DNA from: Climacteris rufus
Taxonomy: Eukaryota > Chordata > Aves > Passeriformes > Climacteridae
DNA: 64,000 bases
NCBI GenBank assembly: GCA_013398175.1
Contig: VZRZ01002544.1
Span: 310,065-374,064, forward strand
Reading direction: 5' to 3'
Positions 12,595 through 27,500 of this stretch are shown piece after piece (the first letter of the stretch is position 1; each line of letters starts with the position of its first letter). The translations under genes and the position numbers were made by a program. The notes below the pieces were generated by a model. That model worked only from the letters and a program-made list of their open reading frames with translations. It was not told where the DNA came from and did not search any database.

Positions 12595-15500
12595 CTGGAA
12601 ATAGATTTATATTTTTGTAACTCACTAGAAATCATAATAGATCAACTTTATCATCTCACCTTTGAGGCTTTAATAACCACAGTATCTACAACCAGGTTGG
12701 AAAGTGAGGTTGATTCAGAGGCTGGGAAGAGCAGCACTGTAACTCTGTCCTTTACCCACATCCCTGGGGATGGATTGAGCAGGAATCTCTGTGCAAGACC
12801 AAAGGCTGCAGGCACAGCCATGCATGGAATTCTGCACAGCTGGAGCAGCCCCTTCCCCCAGCTTCTCCTCTGCTCCCAGCTCTGCTGGCCCAAACTTCGG
12901 CACAGACAAACAGGGCACTGTATTTTTAAAATCTAAGCTGACAAGTAGCTCCCAAATAAGTTTTGCCTCATTATTTGTCCTAAGAGGAGCATATTTCCCT
13001 TTATGCCTACACAAATAGCAGTGCTGGAAGAGAGTGAGGTTGGGAACAGCTCACAGCAGGGTCAAGCACAAGGAATTGTGTGAGGCAATGTAATGATGCC
13101 ACTGCCTACCAGCAGAGCAGGGCCTGGCATTAGGGAGGACTTTTCTTACTTCTGCTAGTTACAAGATAATTTGGCAGAATGAAAGAAAAAACTCACTTCA
13201 GGCTCAAGAAGGGGCCATTTGACACAGTTGATAAATGAAGGAAAAGATTAAAAATGTGAGAGTTTTCTCATTCCACAACCAGAAAATTCTGTTGTCAGTT
13301 TGATTTTTCCTTCCTATGCAACCATCCAATTAAATGCAATCTCCTCCTTTAGTTTTCTGATGACAGTTGCTACAGGGTTAAGTGCTGGAACACTTAAAAA
13401 AAATTATTTTCACTGTTTAATGGGGAAAAAAATCCCACATTCAAATGAAAACAGCCACCACTGCAAATGGAATCTAATAACCCTCTCCCAAGAGGCTGGC
13501 TCCTCCTAGGCTATGAAACCTGAACAGGGATGAAATTACATTTTACAGATTTAGAGGAGAGGAAGAAAAAAAAAAAGGAAAAAAAAAGATCAGAACTCCC
13601 CCTGCTGTTCAAGCACAAAATTTGTTTTCTTGTTTGTAAGTAATTCCATGCTGAAAAAATACAGCCAGAGAATGAAAGTTAAGGAAAAGGAAGGTGGCAA
13701 TAAGGAGAAGAGACATGGAGAGCAATAAGCCATGGCAAATAGAACAGGAAAACCCCTAAGTCAGCAAAGAAAACATAAAATCCCAAATATAACTAATAAC
13801 TTCTAAACTGTATCCCCATCAATGCTTGTCAAACATCACTATTTTGACTAAAAAGAAGCGTGCTCTTTTGAAAAGAAATGATGTGTGGAATTAAAATTTT
13901 GCTAATTTTTTCAGGTTCCAGCTGTCAAGCTGTCAGCCCAAACCATTTACAACATCCACTCCTGTTACTCATCTGCCAAGTAACAATGTACATCAGTGAA
14001 TGTTACATTAATGCTCAACAAAAAAATGTCTTTCTTCATAAATTAAAAGTTTTGAATTATAGTAGCTTAATGTGTCTCTAATGAGAGTAATGAGAGGCTG
14101 CAAATCTTGCCAGACTTGAAACAGGGAATCCTGCATCAGGCAAACTATCAAATGTCTGCTTTTAGAACATGGGTCCATAGGTTTTAACAGGTTTTGCATA
14201 ATTACAGCTGTGCATTACACTGACCCATAAATACACTGCTTTTTATGTGCAGATCCTGCTTCCTCATTATTCAAAAAAAACCCCTAGTTCTATTTAAAAG
14301 TACAAATAAAAAGATTCCAACATCTACAACAGAAAAGTCAGAGTGTGGTCTGCAGATCACTGCATCCTTCTGGAGTTCCTTGCTGTGACAGCTGCCAGAC
14401 AACAGCCTGCAACTCAAATCCTACAGCTCCAGAAATCCTGTCCTCTTTCCACAGGCTGTTTCAAAAAGGGACATAATTTGACCCCAGCTCTGAATCTGCC
14501 ATTTGATATGATAACCTAATTTTACACCATCATGAAATTCTACCAGCTTTCATAGTGTGTATTTGGAAGGAAAGTTTAAGTCCTATATTTCTATTTCACA
14601 TTATTTTTCCTGCAGACTTCTGTACCTCTTCAAGGAGGAGCATTCATCTAAAGAAAAACTGAACTCTGCTGTTCCCTCTTCTTAATGAAACAGTAATCTT
14701 GGAGAGAAGAAAGGAATTCTTAATTTTTTCTTTAGGGTCACCTTAACCATTTTTTGCCTTAGTCCTACAAAGAGCTGTAGCATAAGAGGCACAAAGCTCC
14801 CCTTTGTCCTCAAGTGTTGATGTTGCACAGCAAATACTGGACTGCCCCACACCTTGGGACAGCTGATGTCAAACACTGCATGGATTTTCTGCTGCCTAAC
14901 AAAGGAGTTGCTTCTGAAGTTTTTTCCTGTCCAAGGCAGTAATTTTCTTCTCTCCACAGCCCCACTTTCACAAAGCCACAAGATGTCCAGAAACGTTGAT
15001 AATTCAACATTTGGGTGAAACTGGCCAAAGGATTCAAAGCTATAAAAAAACCAGACATACAAAAAGTGTCTCTAGAGCCATCACTTGCCAGCCCTGACAC
15101 TCACCCAGCTGCAGCACCATGACTGTGTCACTCAGGGCACGTGTCACCAGCCCAAAATGCCTGTACAGGGGATAGCACAGCACTCTTCTTCCAAAAGATA
15201 CCAGGACATCATGGATGCTAGAGAAACTCTGTGTACATCAGTGAAAATCTAAGTTAGTCTCTGTGCCTGTCTTCTTTTAAGGAAAAAAAGTCACATAATA
15301 CAAGAAAAAAGCCTATTTTAATACATTGTGCCTCTAAAATTCTCTGTTTGAATAGATATGGAAATCTACATGTTAAACAGAAACAAGACACTGCACATTT
15401 AGTTTGCATGGCAAGGTAAAAAAATCCTATACATTTTAGTGGTTTGGGATTAAAAAAAAGAACATAGAGAACATGAGAATAAAACATCTAACTCAAAACT

Positions 15501-18500
15501 CTGCCATCCTTTAGATTAAAGCAATAAATTACATCTGTCCCACATTATTATATATATTAAGGAGAAGCTATAAAAAGCCTTTTAAGAATAAAGAAAAATT
15601 AAATCCATATGATATTAACCAAATACATGTGTACATATAAGATCTTAAAAAAATGATACATGACTCTGCTTTTCATGAAAATTACAGATACTCAAGACAG
15701 GGATAAATATACCTGCCTGGGGAGAACAGTTCATTGTTCTCCTTTATGAGTGAGGAAGACCCCTAATTTACTCAGGCCAGAGGCATTAAGGAGTTATTAA
15801 AGACTTTCTTAAGAGAGATTTCCTTTCCAGCTTTCACTTTTCAAGACAAAATGCTCCATTTATTAATTAAAAAAAACCTATTTCATCTTGAACTCTCAAT
15901 CTATTAAAATTAATAAAAGCACTCTGCTGACAGCCAGCACTTTTCTGCATTCTGTGACTACCTCAACCCATTGTTCATTTCAATGGATCACCAGCAATCT
16001 CTTAAATCATTTATGGTTTGTGATTTAATATTTAGAGGCTAAGGTGTGTACATGTCATGCCCAGCAAAATGGCAGTCAGCTCAAATAAACCAGAGCTGAG
16101 GCAGTTTTTTTACAGAGTGATGAAAACTCCCACCCCTAATGGTTTGTCTAACAGAGATAGTCATTAACAGCTTGGTGCCAGGATTCTGAATTTTCTGGGT
16201 GTGAAATGTACTGTGGGCACAGGCTGCTCCAAGAGCTGCTCTATCACAGGACAAGCACCTGCAGAAAACTCCTCCACTTTGCTAGGACATGGAGCTGAGA
16301 AAAGAATAAATTGTGAATTCAGGCATCAGGGCATTTTACCTGCACTACTTTGTAACCTGCAGAGTTCAGAATAAAAGATCCAGAAAAGCTGTTGTCACAG
16401 CACAAGTTATTATACAAAGAATACAACATTCACCACTACTAGAAAAGTCTGAAGGACTGAACCCAAATTTCAGTTTTGATCCATGGCTCAGTAATTTCAG
16501 AGTGAGGCCAGGGCAGTCCTCTCCACCTTCCTGCATTGTAAGAATTAATGAATTACAGGCCAGGTCAAGTCTTTTCTACCTCCAGCTCTGTAACAATTTT
16601 TTTCCACAGGCCTGGGTGCTTTCAGTGAACAATCTGAATGTTGAAAGAACAGAATTCAGTGTGTCCTCTAATCTGTGTTGGTTTTAAAGGGTGAGAAGCA
16701 GCTAAACAAACATGGATGTGGCACTTGGGCATGGTTTAATGGTGAATATGATGGGTGCTGGTTGATGGCTGGAACTGATGATCTCAAAGGTCTTTTTCAA
16801 CCTTTATGATTCCATGAATAAGGCTGAAAAGAAGGAGCAGGTAAAGCAGTATATGTCCACTAACTTCTGGAGCCCAGAAGTCAATTTTTAATACAATTAA
16901 AAACAGGACATACACTTAATTCATCTTCAATACTGAAAGAGTAAACCTGGCACAGAAACACAAAACACCAAAAAACCCCAAGTAATACAGCAAACACGCA
17001 ATACAGAACTTTATTTTTACTTACCTCCAGCCAGCACAATGTTGCACTCAGTTTCCTGATGTTCCAAGATGATTCAACCTGATTTTAAGAGGAGACAGTA
17101 AAACAACTATTATCTAATCCAACACTGCTGGCAAACTACTTAAGATAACATTCTGGCACCAATTTCAGAACCTTTGTGAATAAGAAGCAGTAATTATATT
17201 CTGTGCATTGAAATGGCCACAGGACAGCATTAAAAATTATATTGCAATGCAGATGTTGGATAACTGAATTGGTTTCCACAGTGGGAAGATCCAGCCCATG
17301 CACAAAGTCTCTAAAATACAACAGCAATACACACAGAAAAGGTATTTTAGGGAATTCTGTCCCTTTGCACAAAGCAATGAACTTGAATCAACAAAAGCCA
17401 AGCACAAATGCCTTGTTTCATGAAAACAGGTCAAGACTTTTGGCTTTCAGAGAGGATCTCCAAGCCAGCAGTGCATGTAAAATGTCATTATTCTTAATAT
17501 GTGACAGATTCATAGTATTTGAGTGGTAGTGTGGTCTAGTGGGATGATCAGGGCAAAAAGCCAGAAAGCCTTGATCTAGAATCCTGGCTCTAGTAAAGAT
17601 TTGTGTGGCCTGAATATCTTGGTTTTCCTATTAAATAGGAATAAAACAAAGAAGGGGGGAAAAGGAAAAACACAGTGTGTTTTCCACATACACCATACAG
17701 CTATTGCAAAAGCAATAAAGAGTTGTACAATTGTGTTCCTGGCAGATTTACAATTTTGTGCAGCACTAACAGGCAACACAACAACAATCTCAGATTATTC
17801 TGATGAATAAGCAGGTCTGGACATTTTGCTTGTCATTCTACAATCCATGCCCTGCATGTCTGCCTGATGAAGACAGAATGGTTTTGATTACATGTTCCAA
17901 TATTTTGATTAAAAGCACAGAAAAAACATCTCCTTGGTTCATATCAGCAGAGGAGATGGGAGGCACAATGTTGTAACAGGAAAGCAGGTCCATTTCCAAG
18001 AGAACAAGGTATCCACAGAACAAAAAAGAATTATTTTCTTAAATTTGCATTTACATAAACCAAGATACATCACAAATCAGAAACAGACAGAATTGTCTGG
18101 AATCTCCTGCAACTCCCCATCTCTCCTACTAAAATGCTGCTGAAGAACTCAAGTATTTAGAAATCCTCTTAATCCCCATGTGCACCCCAGCAACTCAACC
18201 TAGAGGTATAAAGTCTTTCATTTTAACTTAATCATGTCTTTTTAATGCTTGGAAGCAAGTTCACTTTCAAAGGTAAGTTTCCTAAATGGCAGTACAGGGT
18301 CCAGCACTAGGTTCCTAAAACTTGTTATATTTTCACTTTTTTAACTTACATTCTTGTCCCCCTCATTGACACAGATGTCATAGCAATAAGCCAGAAGAAT
18401 ATCAATTAATCCAAGATACACATGCTGACGGCTTCTTTTATCCAGAAGGTAAGATTTATTAGTGAACTTTCTCAGCTGCTCTCTCTCTTCCTCAGAGAAG

Positions 18501-21500
18501 ACAACTATAAAAAGTAAAAGGATAATTGATTATGAATTTAAAGCTGGCACATTCACTTTAATAGGTGGTAATACTGCTTCAGCAGTGTCTTTAAAAAGGA
18601 GCATGTAACTAATCACAAGTCTCCCATCACTCAAGGAAAAGCCTAAATCACTCTTACTTTCACTTTTAACTTTTATTAAACTCTGGTATATTCCTTTCAA
18701 TGTCAAGCTCCAGCACTGCATGTACACACTGATGATTTTGAAGCTGTCCACGTGCCAAGGATTTCTGTGGATGCCTGGATGTTTTATACAGAGATAAATG
18801 CACATCAGGATCTGAGTAAAATGAAGATTCTCAAGCCCCCATTGTATGGAATAAAAATCCAGAGCCAAGGAGAATTTAGCAAGACTATGGCAGTTCTACC
18901 TCTGTTCTTCTGTTCAAAGCAGTTCAGTATCACACCCTGAATATAGATGATGCATCTATATTCTATCAGTAAATTTCTTTGTAAGTTGATTATTCAATGT
19001 TAATGTGAACCACATTTCACTTTTAAATAGAAAGCAAAGAAACTCCAAGTGAAATTCATGAGCCATAGCAGTAAAGTTTCCTTTCTCTAAAATGCAAACT
19101 CTCTGAAGCATCATAACATCTACAACTGGACCATAAACAGAAATTCCAAGTCTACTAAACAACAGCAAACAAGATGCAGACTAGACAATTCCCTAAGGTA
19201 AATGTTACAAGATGTTCATTTGTTGCTGCAAAGTGCCAGGTGTTCTAAATAAAATAATCTTCTCTAGAGAAAATACTACAATGTTAAAAATAAATATCTA
19301 TCCATTGCTTGAAGTTTCTGAACAATTAATCACCCAGGCTGAAACTCATTACTAACACGTCCAAGGCACTACCTACTTTGTTTTCCCAGTTCAAAAATCC
19401 AAGTACATGGTGTAAGATTATCAGAACAATTAAAATTGTAATTATATTTTCTGCTGTACTAAGCCTGTACACTTTTGTACACTTACACTGCCAACGTTTT
19501 AGCTGACAATCTGTACAACAACTGGTATTAATCTAATGCAAAGCAGCACTTGCTGCTACTTACCAAATAAGCTAAATTGGCAAGTTCTTTGTAACTTTGA
19601 TTAAAAATTTTGTGTATTTGTCAGTGGCAAAACCATGCCAGAGTACAACTGTGTGTTAATACATTCACAGCTAAAGGAATCAGACAAATTCCCCTCAGAA
19701 AGTTACTGACAGATGATACTGCAGACATTACCTTTACATTTTAATCACCTCTTTTACTTACTTTAAACTGGCCATTGCTCATGTTATAAAAAGAGGTACT
19801 TGAAACTGTCCTTCAGCAGCAGTGTCAGTGAAGCAGAGTTTAATCTCTGGAGGGGAGGAGGAGGTCTGACAGCCAGAGGGTGTTTTGTTACAGCCCTACT
19901 GGTATTTTACACTGTGATAACACCACTTAAATCACTGTGAGATCTGTATCTCAAGACTACTATGACACTTACAGTTCTAAATGTGTTAGGGGCACTTAGA
20001 TAAAATGTGCTGTATCTCCACAGAGAGCTGGCTCAGTGGTCAGACTCAGGGAAGCCCAGGTCAGGAGGTACCTCTGATCAGCAGCTGCTCAGAGCAGGGC
20101 CTTGGCTTCTGCTCCTGGCAAGCCAAGCCTGGAACCCCACAAAAGGGGCAAGAGCTGAGCAGAACTGACCCCTCCTTCCCTTTTTCTAAAGTAAAATATT
20201 GTATTGCAATATTAAGGATTTTTAATACATGCTTCTATCCCTGTAGGTTAAGGAATCAGCAATGTGAGATAAAGGAGATTAGTCAGCAGAGAGCAGATTA
20301 GTCAGAATGAAGTTAGTTATTGATATTAATCAGTGGCAAACAAGTCTGTTTTCAAGCTCTTCCTAAGCCATTAAAAGATGAAAGGCAGCACTATTCTCAC
20401 TGGAGTCACCCAGAGGCTTTGTGCAGGGTCAGCATTTCCCCCAGGGCTGGATAGTGCCTTCAAAACTACTCAATAATACTGCAAACTTAAACAAGTCACT
20501 GAAATAGTGAATCTGATTTTCTATTAAACTGTCTCTGGTGCTTGAATTTGTTACAACCTGCTGAGTTATGAGAGATTAGTGGAACTTCTCACTTCTTTCC
20601 TGTACAGACTCTGCACCTCAAAAGGTGGCACTGAAGATTCCATCAGAGTTCTCCCCCTTGTACTTTTTTGAGGCCATTCTTTGAAAGTTGCAGGTTGTGG
20701 CCATCTGCAGTTAAAGCTCTGTCTGGTATACTGTGATCAGATGAGCCTCAGTTTTACAAGAAGTGAAACAAAAGTCCTAAATTCACCAATCTGTCCCCTT
20801 CTCCACACCCATATTCACACTGAGCTCTGGTTTGTTCACCCCTCCCCTTTCTTTGCAATTCTTCCATTCAAATTTCAGCTCCTGCACGTGTTTTCTTCCC
20901 TGTCAAGCCTCCACCTCCACTTCTCAAATCAGCATTTCCAGCACATTTTCTCCACATCACTTCTGACCTTCTTCCTCCAGGTATTCTCCACAGAATCACT
21001 GGACTTGGACAGCCTTTCCTGGATCTCACAATTTCCTTTATACTTATTTTTCTTAGTATTCTTTAAAATCTACAATTCCTGCAAACCATACCAACACCAT
21101 TCTTCCTTCTTACTGTTCTTGCCTTTTAAAATCTGAGATGTTTTACAGTGGAGACTGATCATTAGGAGTTTTGCATGAATAAAAAGCAGGATTTCTTCAT
21201 GTGACAAAAAGCTGCTCTGCAGCAGAGCAGCACCAGGCAGGTACACACAATGCAAAGGCCTTGAAGATATTGAGCAAAGCAGGTAGACAGCACAATTGCA
21301 GAAATTTCATAAAAAAAGAAAAGCAATCTATCTTAAAGTTATGAATCCACCAGTAATGGTATATATTTGAGCCAAGCCTTACTGAAAGGTGGAACTTTAA
21401 AAGGAAATTGCTTCTCATTCTATAAAGAAATAAGAAAGAACAGTCACTGGTAAGCATGAGAGGTTACCCTGAACAAAATAAGATATCCTTGGAGCATATA

Positions 21501-24500
21501 AATGCTAGATTAAATACATATGTCAGCCTGAGCCTTTGAAGATTGTGTTGCCTAAAGAGGAGTTTTTTTACAGTTGTGCAACTGGAATAAGAATAAAAAT
21601 GAACTTTTAACCAAGCTGAATGTGACTGTTAGAAAATACAAACCCTTTCATCTGAAATCTGTGGAAGTAAGACATTAATGTAAACTTGAGCAGCAGCAGA
21701 GGGCAAGATTTCCAAAAATGTTACCCCCTCATGGGAAAGGCTGTGTAATTAGTAAGGCTTTATAGAGCATTACTTGACTTCAATTAGACATTTTAAGTGT
21801 GAACAAGAATGGCCAGAAGAGACAATACACAGTAAAATGTACAAAGAGGACAAAAGAAAGAAAATACACTTAAAAATAAGAAGGAATTTTTTAAAAAGGC
21901 AAAATACACACACCATGCACACATGCTGGAGACAAAGTAAAAAGGTCAAAAACAGATTCAAAGTAAGGGCAGAAGAGAGGCTAAGACTTTAAATGTTAAT
22001 CAGAGGAGATGAACTAAAAAGAGAAAAAATTTGGTAATGAGACATTAGAAGAACCTGATGATGTAAAAACAATGAAAAAATAACCAGGGATAAATATAAG
22101 AGCAGTAATCAACCAAAGAAAAATCTTCAGTTAATTGCAATGTCATGTAAAAAATGAAAAAGGCCAGCTGTATTTCTAATTACTCCTTGCAGCCAAAGAC
22201 ATTATAAAGACAAAAGTAATCAAGTTTCTGGTTCCAAGAAACCAATGAAGATAACAACTGAAAAGCCATCAGTGTAAGTCAGGAAAAGGAAGAAACAACA
22301 AATAATTCTTTCAGTGTTTCTGAACAAGAAAATAAAATTTTAAAGGACCTGCTAATTTTTGTGTCTCTTTCCCACCCTAAACTCTCTTTTACATATTGTA
22401 ACTTGAGGAGCAGCACTTCTTTAATCAAGAACAAATCTTCCCTTCATACAGGACAGACAAATGTTTGTGCAAACTGCCCAGGGCAGCACACCTACCACAA
22501 GCTGAACCTGTTTTAAACACCCCAGTATTTGAAGTCTCTTTACAAGCTCTATGCTTGAAAGTCCTCATCATGGAAGAGGATGGCAGTTCTGTTATTTAAG
22601 ATGCTTTCCTTAACACAAGACATGAATTTGGAACTTGGGAACAGTAAGAAATCTGGGTATCTTCATGTTCTGCTTCTTCTCCACAAGCAATAAAGAGACT
22701 ACAGCAAGGTTCCAACCCCTCCCTCTTTGTGTCCTTAGGAAAAAAAGGAAACAGGGGACACATCTGCACTACCTGGACCCAGCCCTGGCCCCTCTGCATT
22801 TCCATCGATGGGAGACCTGCAGCAGAACCTGCACTCCCTCTCATGGTGGTTTCCTTCACCACAGCTCCCTCAGCTTTGGGAACCTCCACTGATTTCTGTC
22901 ACTTGCCACTCAAACAGCACAAAGGTTACAAAACTGAGCTCTTCCACAGGAAAAGGCTGGACTGTTGCCATTAACATCACCACAACTCCACATCATCTCT
23001 TAAATTACTTGCATTTCCTCAAGATCCACATGAGCCTCTCCACTCAGCCATGTGAAGGTGAGATCAAGCTTCTTATCATTCTTATTAAATATATATCTAT
23101 TACAACAAACTGGTTTGGAGAAAAGATGATCCTTTATATAGTCCCATTTTCTGTGTAATTTTCATTAGCAGGCTTGCCAGGCTGTTGAGTTTGTTGGTGC
23201 CTCAAACCCAGCAACATACATGTTTTTCCTAAGTACCTCAGTTTGGAGGAAAAACATTCCTAATCAATAAAATCATCCAGCAGCACTTCCTTTTAATTGT
23301 ATTCCTTAACCCAAGCAAACAGGAATAGTGTTTCATTTACTAAGGAGTGAATGGATAAAAACAAACAAAGGAACTCCTCATTATTGTATTTTCAAGCCTC
23401 TTGTACCTCTGTCCAATGCTTTTTAAATCAAATGTTTATGATGGACATAATTAACAATTCTGGCTTCAGAGGCTGAAAAGAGACCAGGAATGAAGATCAG
23501 ATTACATTCACAGTAAAACACACAACATCTACCCAAATTCTATTGTTCTCCTGTAGTAAATGTGGAAGTGCAGGTATTATCAGTGCTCTAAGAACCTCTG
23601 GTGAGGGGATTATCATCATCTGCTTCAGTAATATCAGATTTTCATACTACATAGGAAATGAACACAGGACAATAGAAGAATATGCAGAATAGTAACTTGC
23701 AGTGCTCTCTGTAATCAGTGTGTGCAGGGAGGCATCCTCAGTTATCTGTGAACAGGGCTCCCACAAGGCCACCTCCTCACCCTGCAGAGAGCTCTTTAGG
23801 TTTCTGACTGGACACAAAGGCTTTTCTTTGAAAAAAGGCAGACATAAAAATGGAATAAAGCAATAAATTATAAGTGTGAAATAGTGAATTTTCTTTGAGA
23901 ACAACAACCTACAACATAACATGGCATCACAGCAATTACCACTCCAGCAACAGATGTGTGTGTACACACATTTATATCCATGTGTGTTCTCACCAAAGGT
24001 AGGACTGTCGTGTTCCTGATGACTTTCTCCCTGCAAGGCTGTCATCTTTTTATGAGCATCAATCCACCAGGGTTTGTACTTTAAAAGATGTTTAATAGCT
24101 TCATCTTCAAAAAAATCAGCTCTAGGGAAAACAAAAGGAACAGTTATATGCTATTTATTTCAGTTCACAGGATGTGGGTATGTATTAATACATACATAGA
24201 ATACATCTCACTTGGCTCTAGGTTATTTTCCATACATTGGAAATATGTCTTTGACTTCGAAGCAGAAAATAATGATTATTAAAAACAAGCAATATTCTCT
24301 TTGTTACAGTACCCCTTCCTTAGTTCCTCCACCTTTCCTGAGCCACTCAGAAGCCCAGGAAATTCATGAGCTCACAGCATGACAGGAAGGTGAACCAATC
24401 TGATTTGTTCTGGATGCATCTAAAGGAAAACATTCCAGAAAGAAGAATTCTCACACAGACCACTTGATTTCACTGGGTAGCTCTCCCCTTAAGAACCAGG

Positions 24501-27500
24501 GGTTCTGTGGGGAGCAAGGTGTGCAGCTGAAGGGTAAAGATGAAGCAGGGATGGGGATGCACTTTAAGCTAAGTAAGGACATGCAGCAGCAAGGTGGAAA
24601 AAAGTGTTTTACAGGAATTCTGGAAGAGAGATTACCTCCATCTCAGCACAAAGCCACTGTGGTAAAAATTTCAATCTAGTAATTCTGGGAGGATTTATCC
24701 TAAAGGATTCAAGTTCTAAGCCTCCTCTTACCACTTGAGCTTTTTCTTCAAGCCAAACAATGGTATAAATACTGAGAATTGAGAAAAAGAAACCTGCAGG
24801 AAATTTCTTAATACCTTCTTAATCACCACACAAAACCTGAACACAGAATGCAGTTGGCTTCACTCTCACACTGACAGATTTTTTTTTGCTGCCTTCCTTC
24901 AATCTCAAAGTAATTTAAAGATATCAGCCAGTGTACATTTCCCTGAAAGGCACCAGGGCACTTGTTTGCCCCCATTTCCACCAGGGTTCTCAGGAAAACA
25001 ATTTTTGTTGAAGAAAGGCTGGTATCATCTGTTCTGAAACAACCACTAAATTAAATGGTGTAGCTCTACCAGGCCAGAACACAGAGTCTAAAATGGAAAC
25101 TTAAAATTACTGCAATTTGCATCCCATTATAGACTAGGAACTACTGCAGTTCCAGTGAAATGGAGTTCAGAAAGCTCTTCTGTTTTCTGTGTTACAGGAA
25201 GACACGAGGCTGTCTCTGAAACATCCAGCTGGGGAAAAATTCCAGGTCTGCAAAGACACCTGCAGAAACAACTCAAAATGGGTTCAGCCTTCCTGAACCA
25301 AACAAAACACACCACAGCACTAACTCTCCCCACTGGGGACTACACTTCTCCCACCACATCCATCCTGCAGGAATCAATCTATATTTACAGATCTCATGGC
25401 TTCAATTTATTTTACTTATCTAGAAGCTTCTGAACCTAACTGGTCCTGAAATGCTCATCTTGAAAGGCACAAAGAAGCATTTTCACCTTGATTACGTGGA
25501 ATGAAGCACAAAACCCCACCAAGTCTTAGTTTGAAAATTTTCCTCATTCTGCTGTAAAACAGGTTTCATGTGATGAAGGCAAAAAACAAAGTGGCCAAGG
25601 CAAAATCCTCCTAACTTTAAAACTCAGATTACCTCCTCATAGACCAGGATGGCCCATTAACCTTGTTTCTGAACAAGAAAACAAAGTTCTGACATCTACA
25701 ACCCAAAATGCTGGCAAGGAGTGGCTGCTCAGCTGCTGCAGAGATGAACTGTAAAACAATGTTCAGCCCCACCAGAACACAGACTGAAGCAGTAATTAAA
25801 GAGCTGAGCAGCCCCAAAACAGATGAGCAATGTTTTATGTCAGTGCCACACTAAGGCCTGCTCTGATGAGACAAACAGTAAAGCTGTTCTTTCCAAAAGT
25901 GATCTTAAATCCACTCATTTCTGCAAAGGAAGAGGGAATGTGCTTTAGAGGGACTGCTACTTGGCCAGGTGGCCTCCATCAATACTCACAGGTAATGGTC
26001 AGGCTCAAACTTGGCAGCCTCAGCTGCCAAACGTTTCCTCCTCCGCTCCTCTGCAGGGGTTTGGTCTGGGTCTTTAATGTCAATAACATCACTGAGCTCA
26101 TCCTGAAAATGCAGCCAAAATTATAGCACCAAGCCACAGCTATGACATGCAAGATTTATTCAGTAAGAATTCAGGAAGGATGCTTATCAGCATTTCACTG
26201 AAATCCCTAGAAGAACTTCCAACCTCGCTTGCAAATCTTTCAAATTCAGGCTCCACTGTGCAAATAAAACATCAAAATTCCAAGGAAATGCAATTTATTG
26301 AAGCTCCTTAGAATTCATGATATTATCAAGTCTATTCAGGCCATTTTATCATAAGGCAGGAAAGGTTATTTTGCATTCTGATAAATGTGCAATGTTTAAC
26401 AAAAGCACACAACCATAACAAAGACAAGATAAAAATCACAGACACTGTTCTTGTGACTTTTGAGAATACTCTCACTCTCTGAAGTGGCTGTACATTAATT
26501 AATAGGCAACTGCAGTGCCCTTTTAAGCATCATTAAGTAGTGGTACATTAATGCTGATGGGAAATGTATTTCTTCATAAATTTCATGGTAGTAAACCAGC
26601 ATAATAAATGTCCTAACAGAATGTAAATACTTCTTCCATAAACAGCAATCCTTCTGCTCCAAAACCTGGAAATATTATAATTCATACAATAATGAGTTAG
26701 AGCTACAGAATTGAGTTGTACTCCTTAAGTTTTGTGAGCCAGGAAGCCTGCCCAGCAAGTTACCCAGAACTTTTAAGACAGGAAAAGGCAAAATGTATCC
26801 ACCTGCAGCCTCTGGAACACCCCTGAGCGCAAATTCCCAAACCCATAGGGGTGCTGCAGTGGTGGAGAGCTTTCTGCACAAGGGGTCTGTTCTATTTCCC
26901 AGTCAAATTCTTCTTCATCCTCATCAGACAGCTCAGCAGAGGCAGCTGGATCTATGGCATGGACAGAGAAAGAAAATTATTACATAGCAAAGCATATATT
27001 ATCTTTTAGAAAGGCAAACACTGGTAGCACAATAAACCTCCCTCATTTTACTCCATCTTTTAAGAAATCTTACTCAACCCTGGCTCACACAGTACAGTAG
27101 CCCACCGGCCCTGCTTCAAACTCCCCAATTTTCAAAAATGAAGACTGAGAGCACTAAATGTTAAGTGTACTCCCTCAGACTGAAATACCTGTTCCACTGA
27201 TTTCAGCAAGATCAGAATGTGAGGCTGGGAGAACTCTGGCAGAACCTAAGTGATGTTATCAGTAATTGAACAGAAGTATTAAAACACTAAACAGAGACAG
27301 GCAAACATTTTGTCTGTTAAGCACTGATGTTAAGGAAGACAGCCACTGGAACCTGTGGTTTTAATGAGCCTCTCAGTCGAGCCAGAAGCCCAGTTGTAAT
27401 TTATAGAAAGCAGAAAACTCAACTGTGTGTGTGTTCTACAGCCACTAGAGGGGTACAAAGACCTACAGAGCATTAGTGTATTTTTAAGCACATTTTGAAA

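Larger units (their letters stand above)
12595..17024 (-). other. SHQ1: SHQ1 introns around coding exon 9
   Basis: Intron 12595-15104 holds an A-rich tract near 13,566-13,590 and nothing else I can name. Intron 15229-17024 holds the CR1 tail at 16697-16818. No other genes are seen. Confidence 0.75.

Noticed and set aside
20681..21136. 151-codon plus-strand frame in a SHQ1 intron
   Set aside because: Composition is rich in Leu, Phe and Ser from pyrimidine-rich DNA, with no domain or conservation signal.
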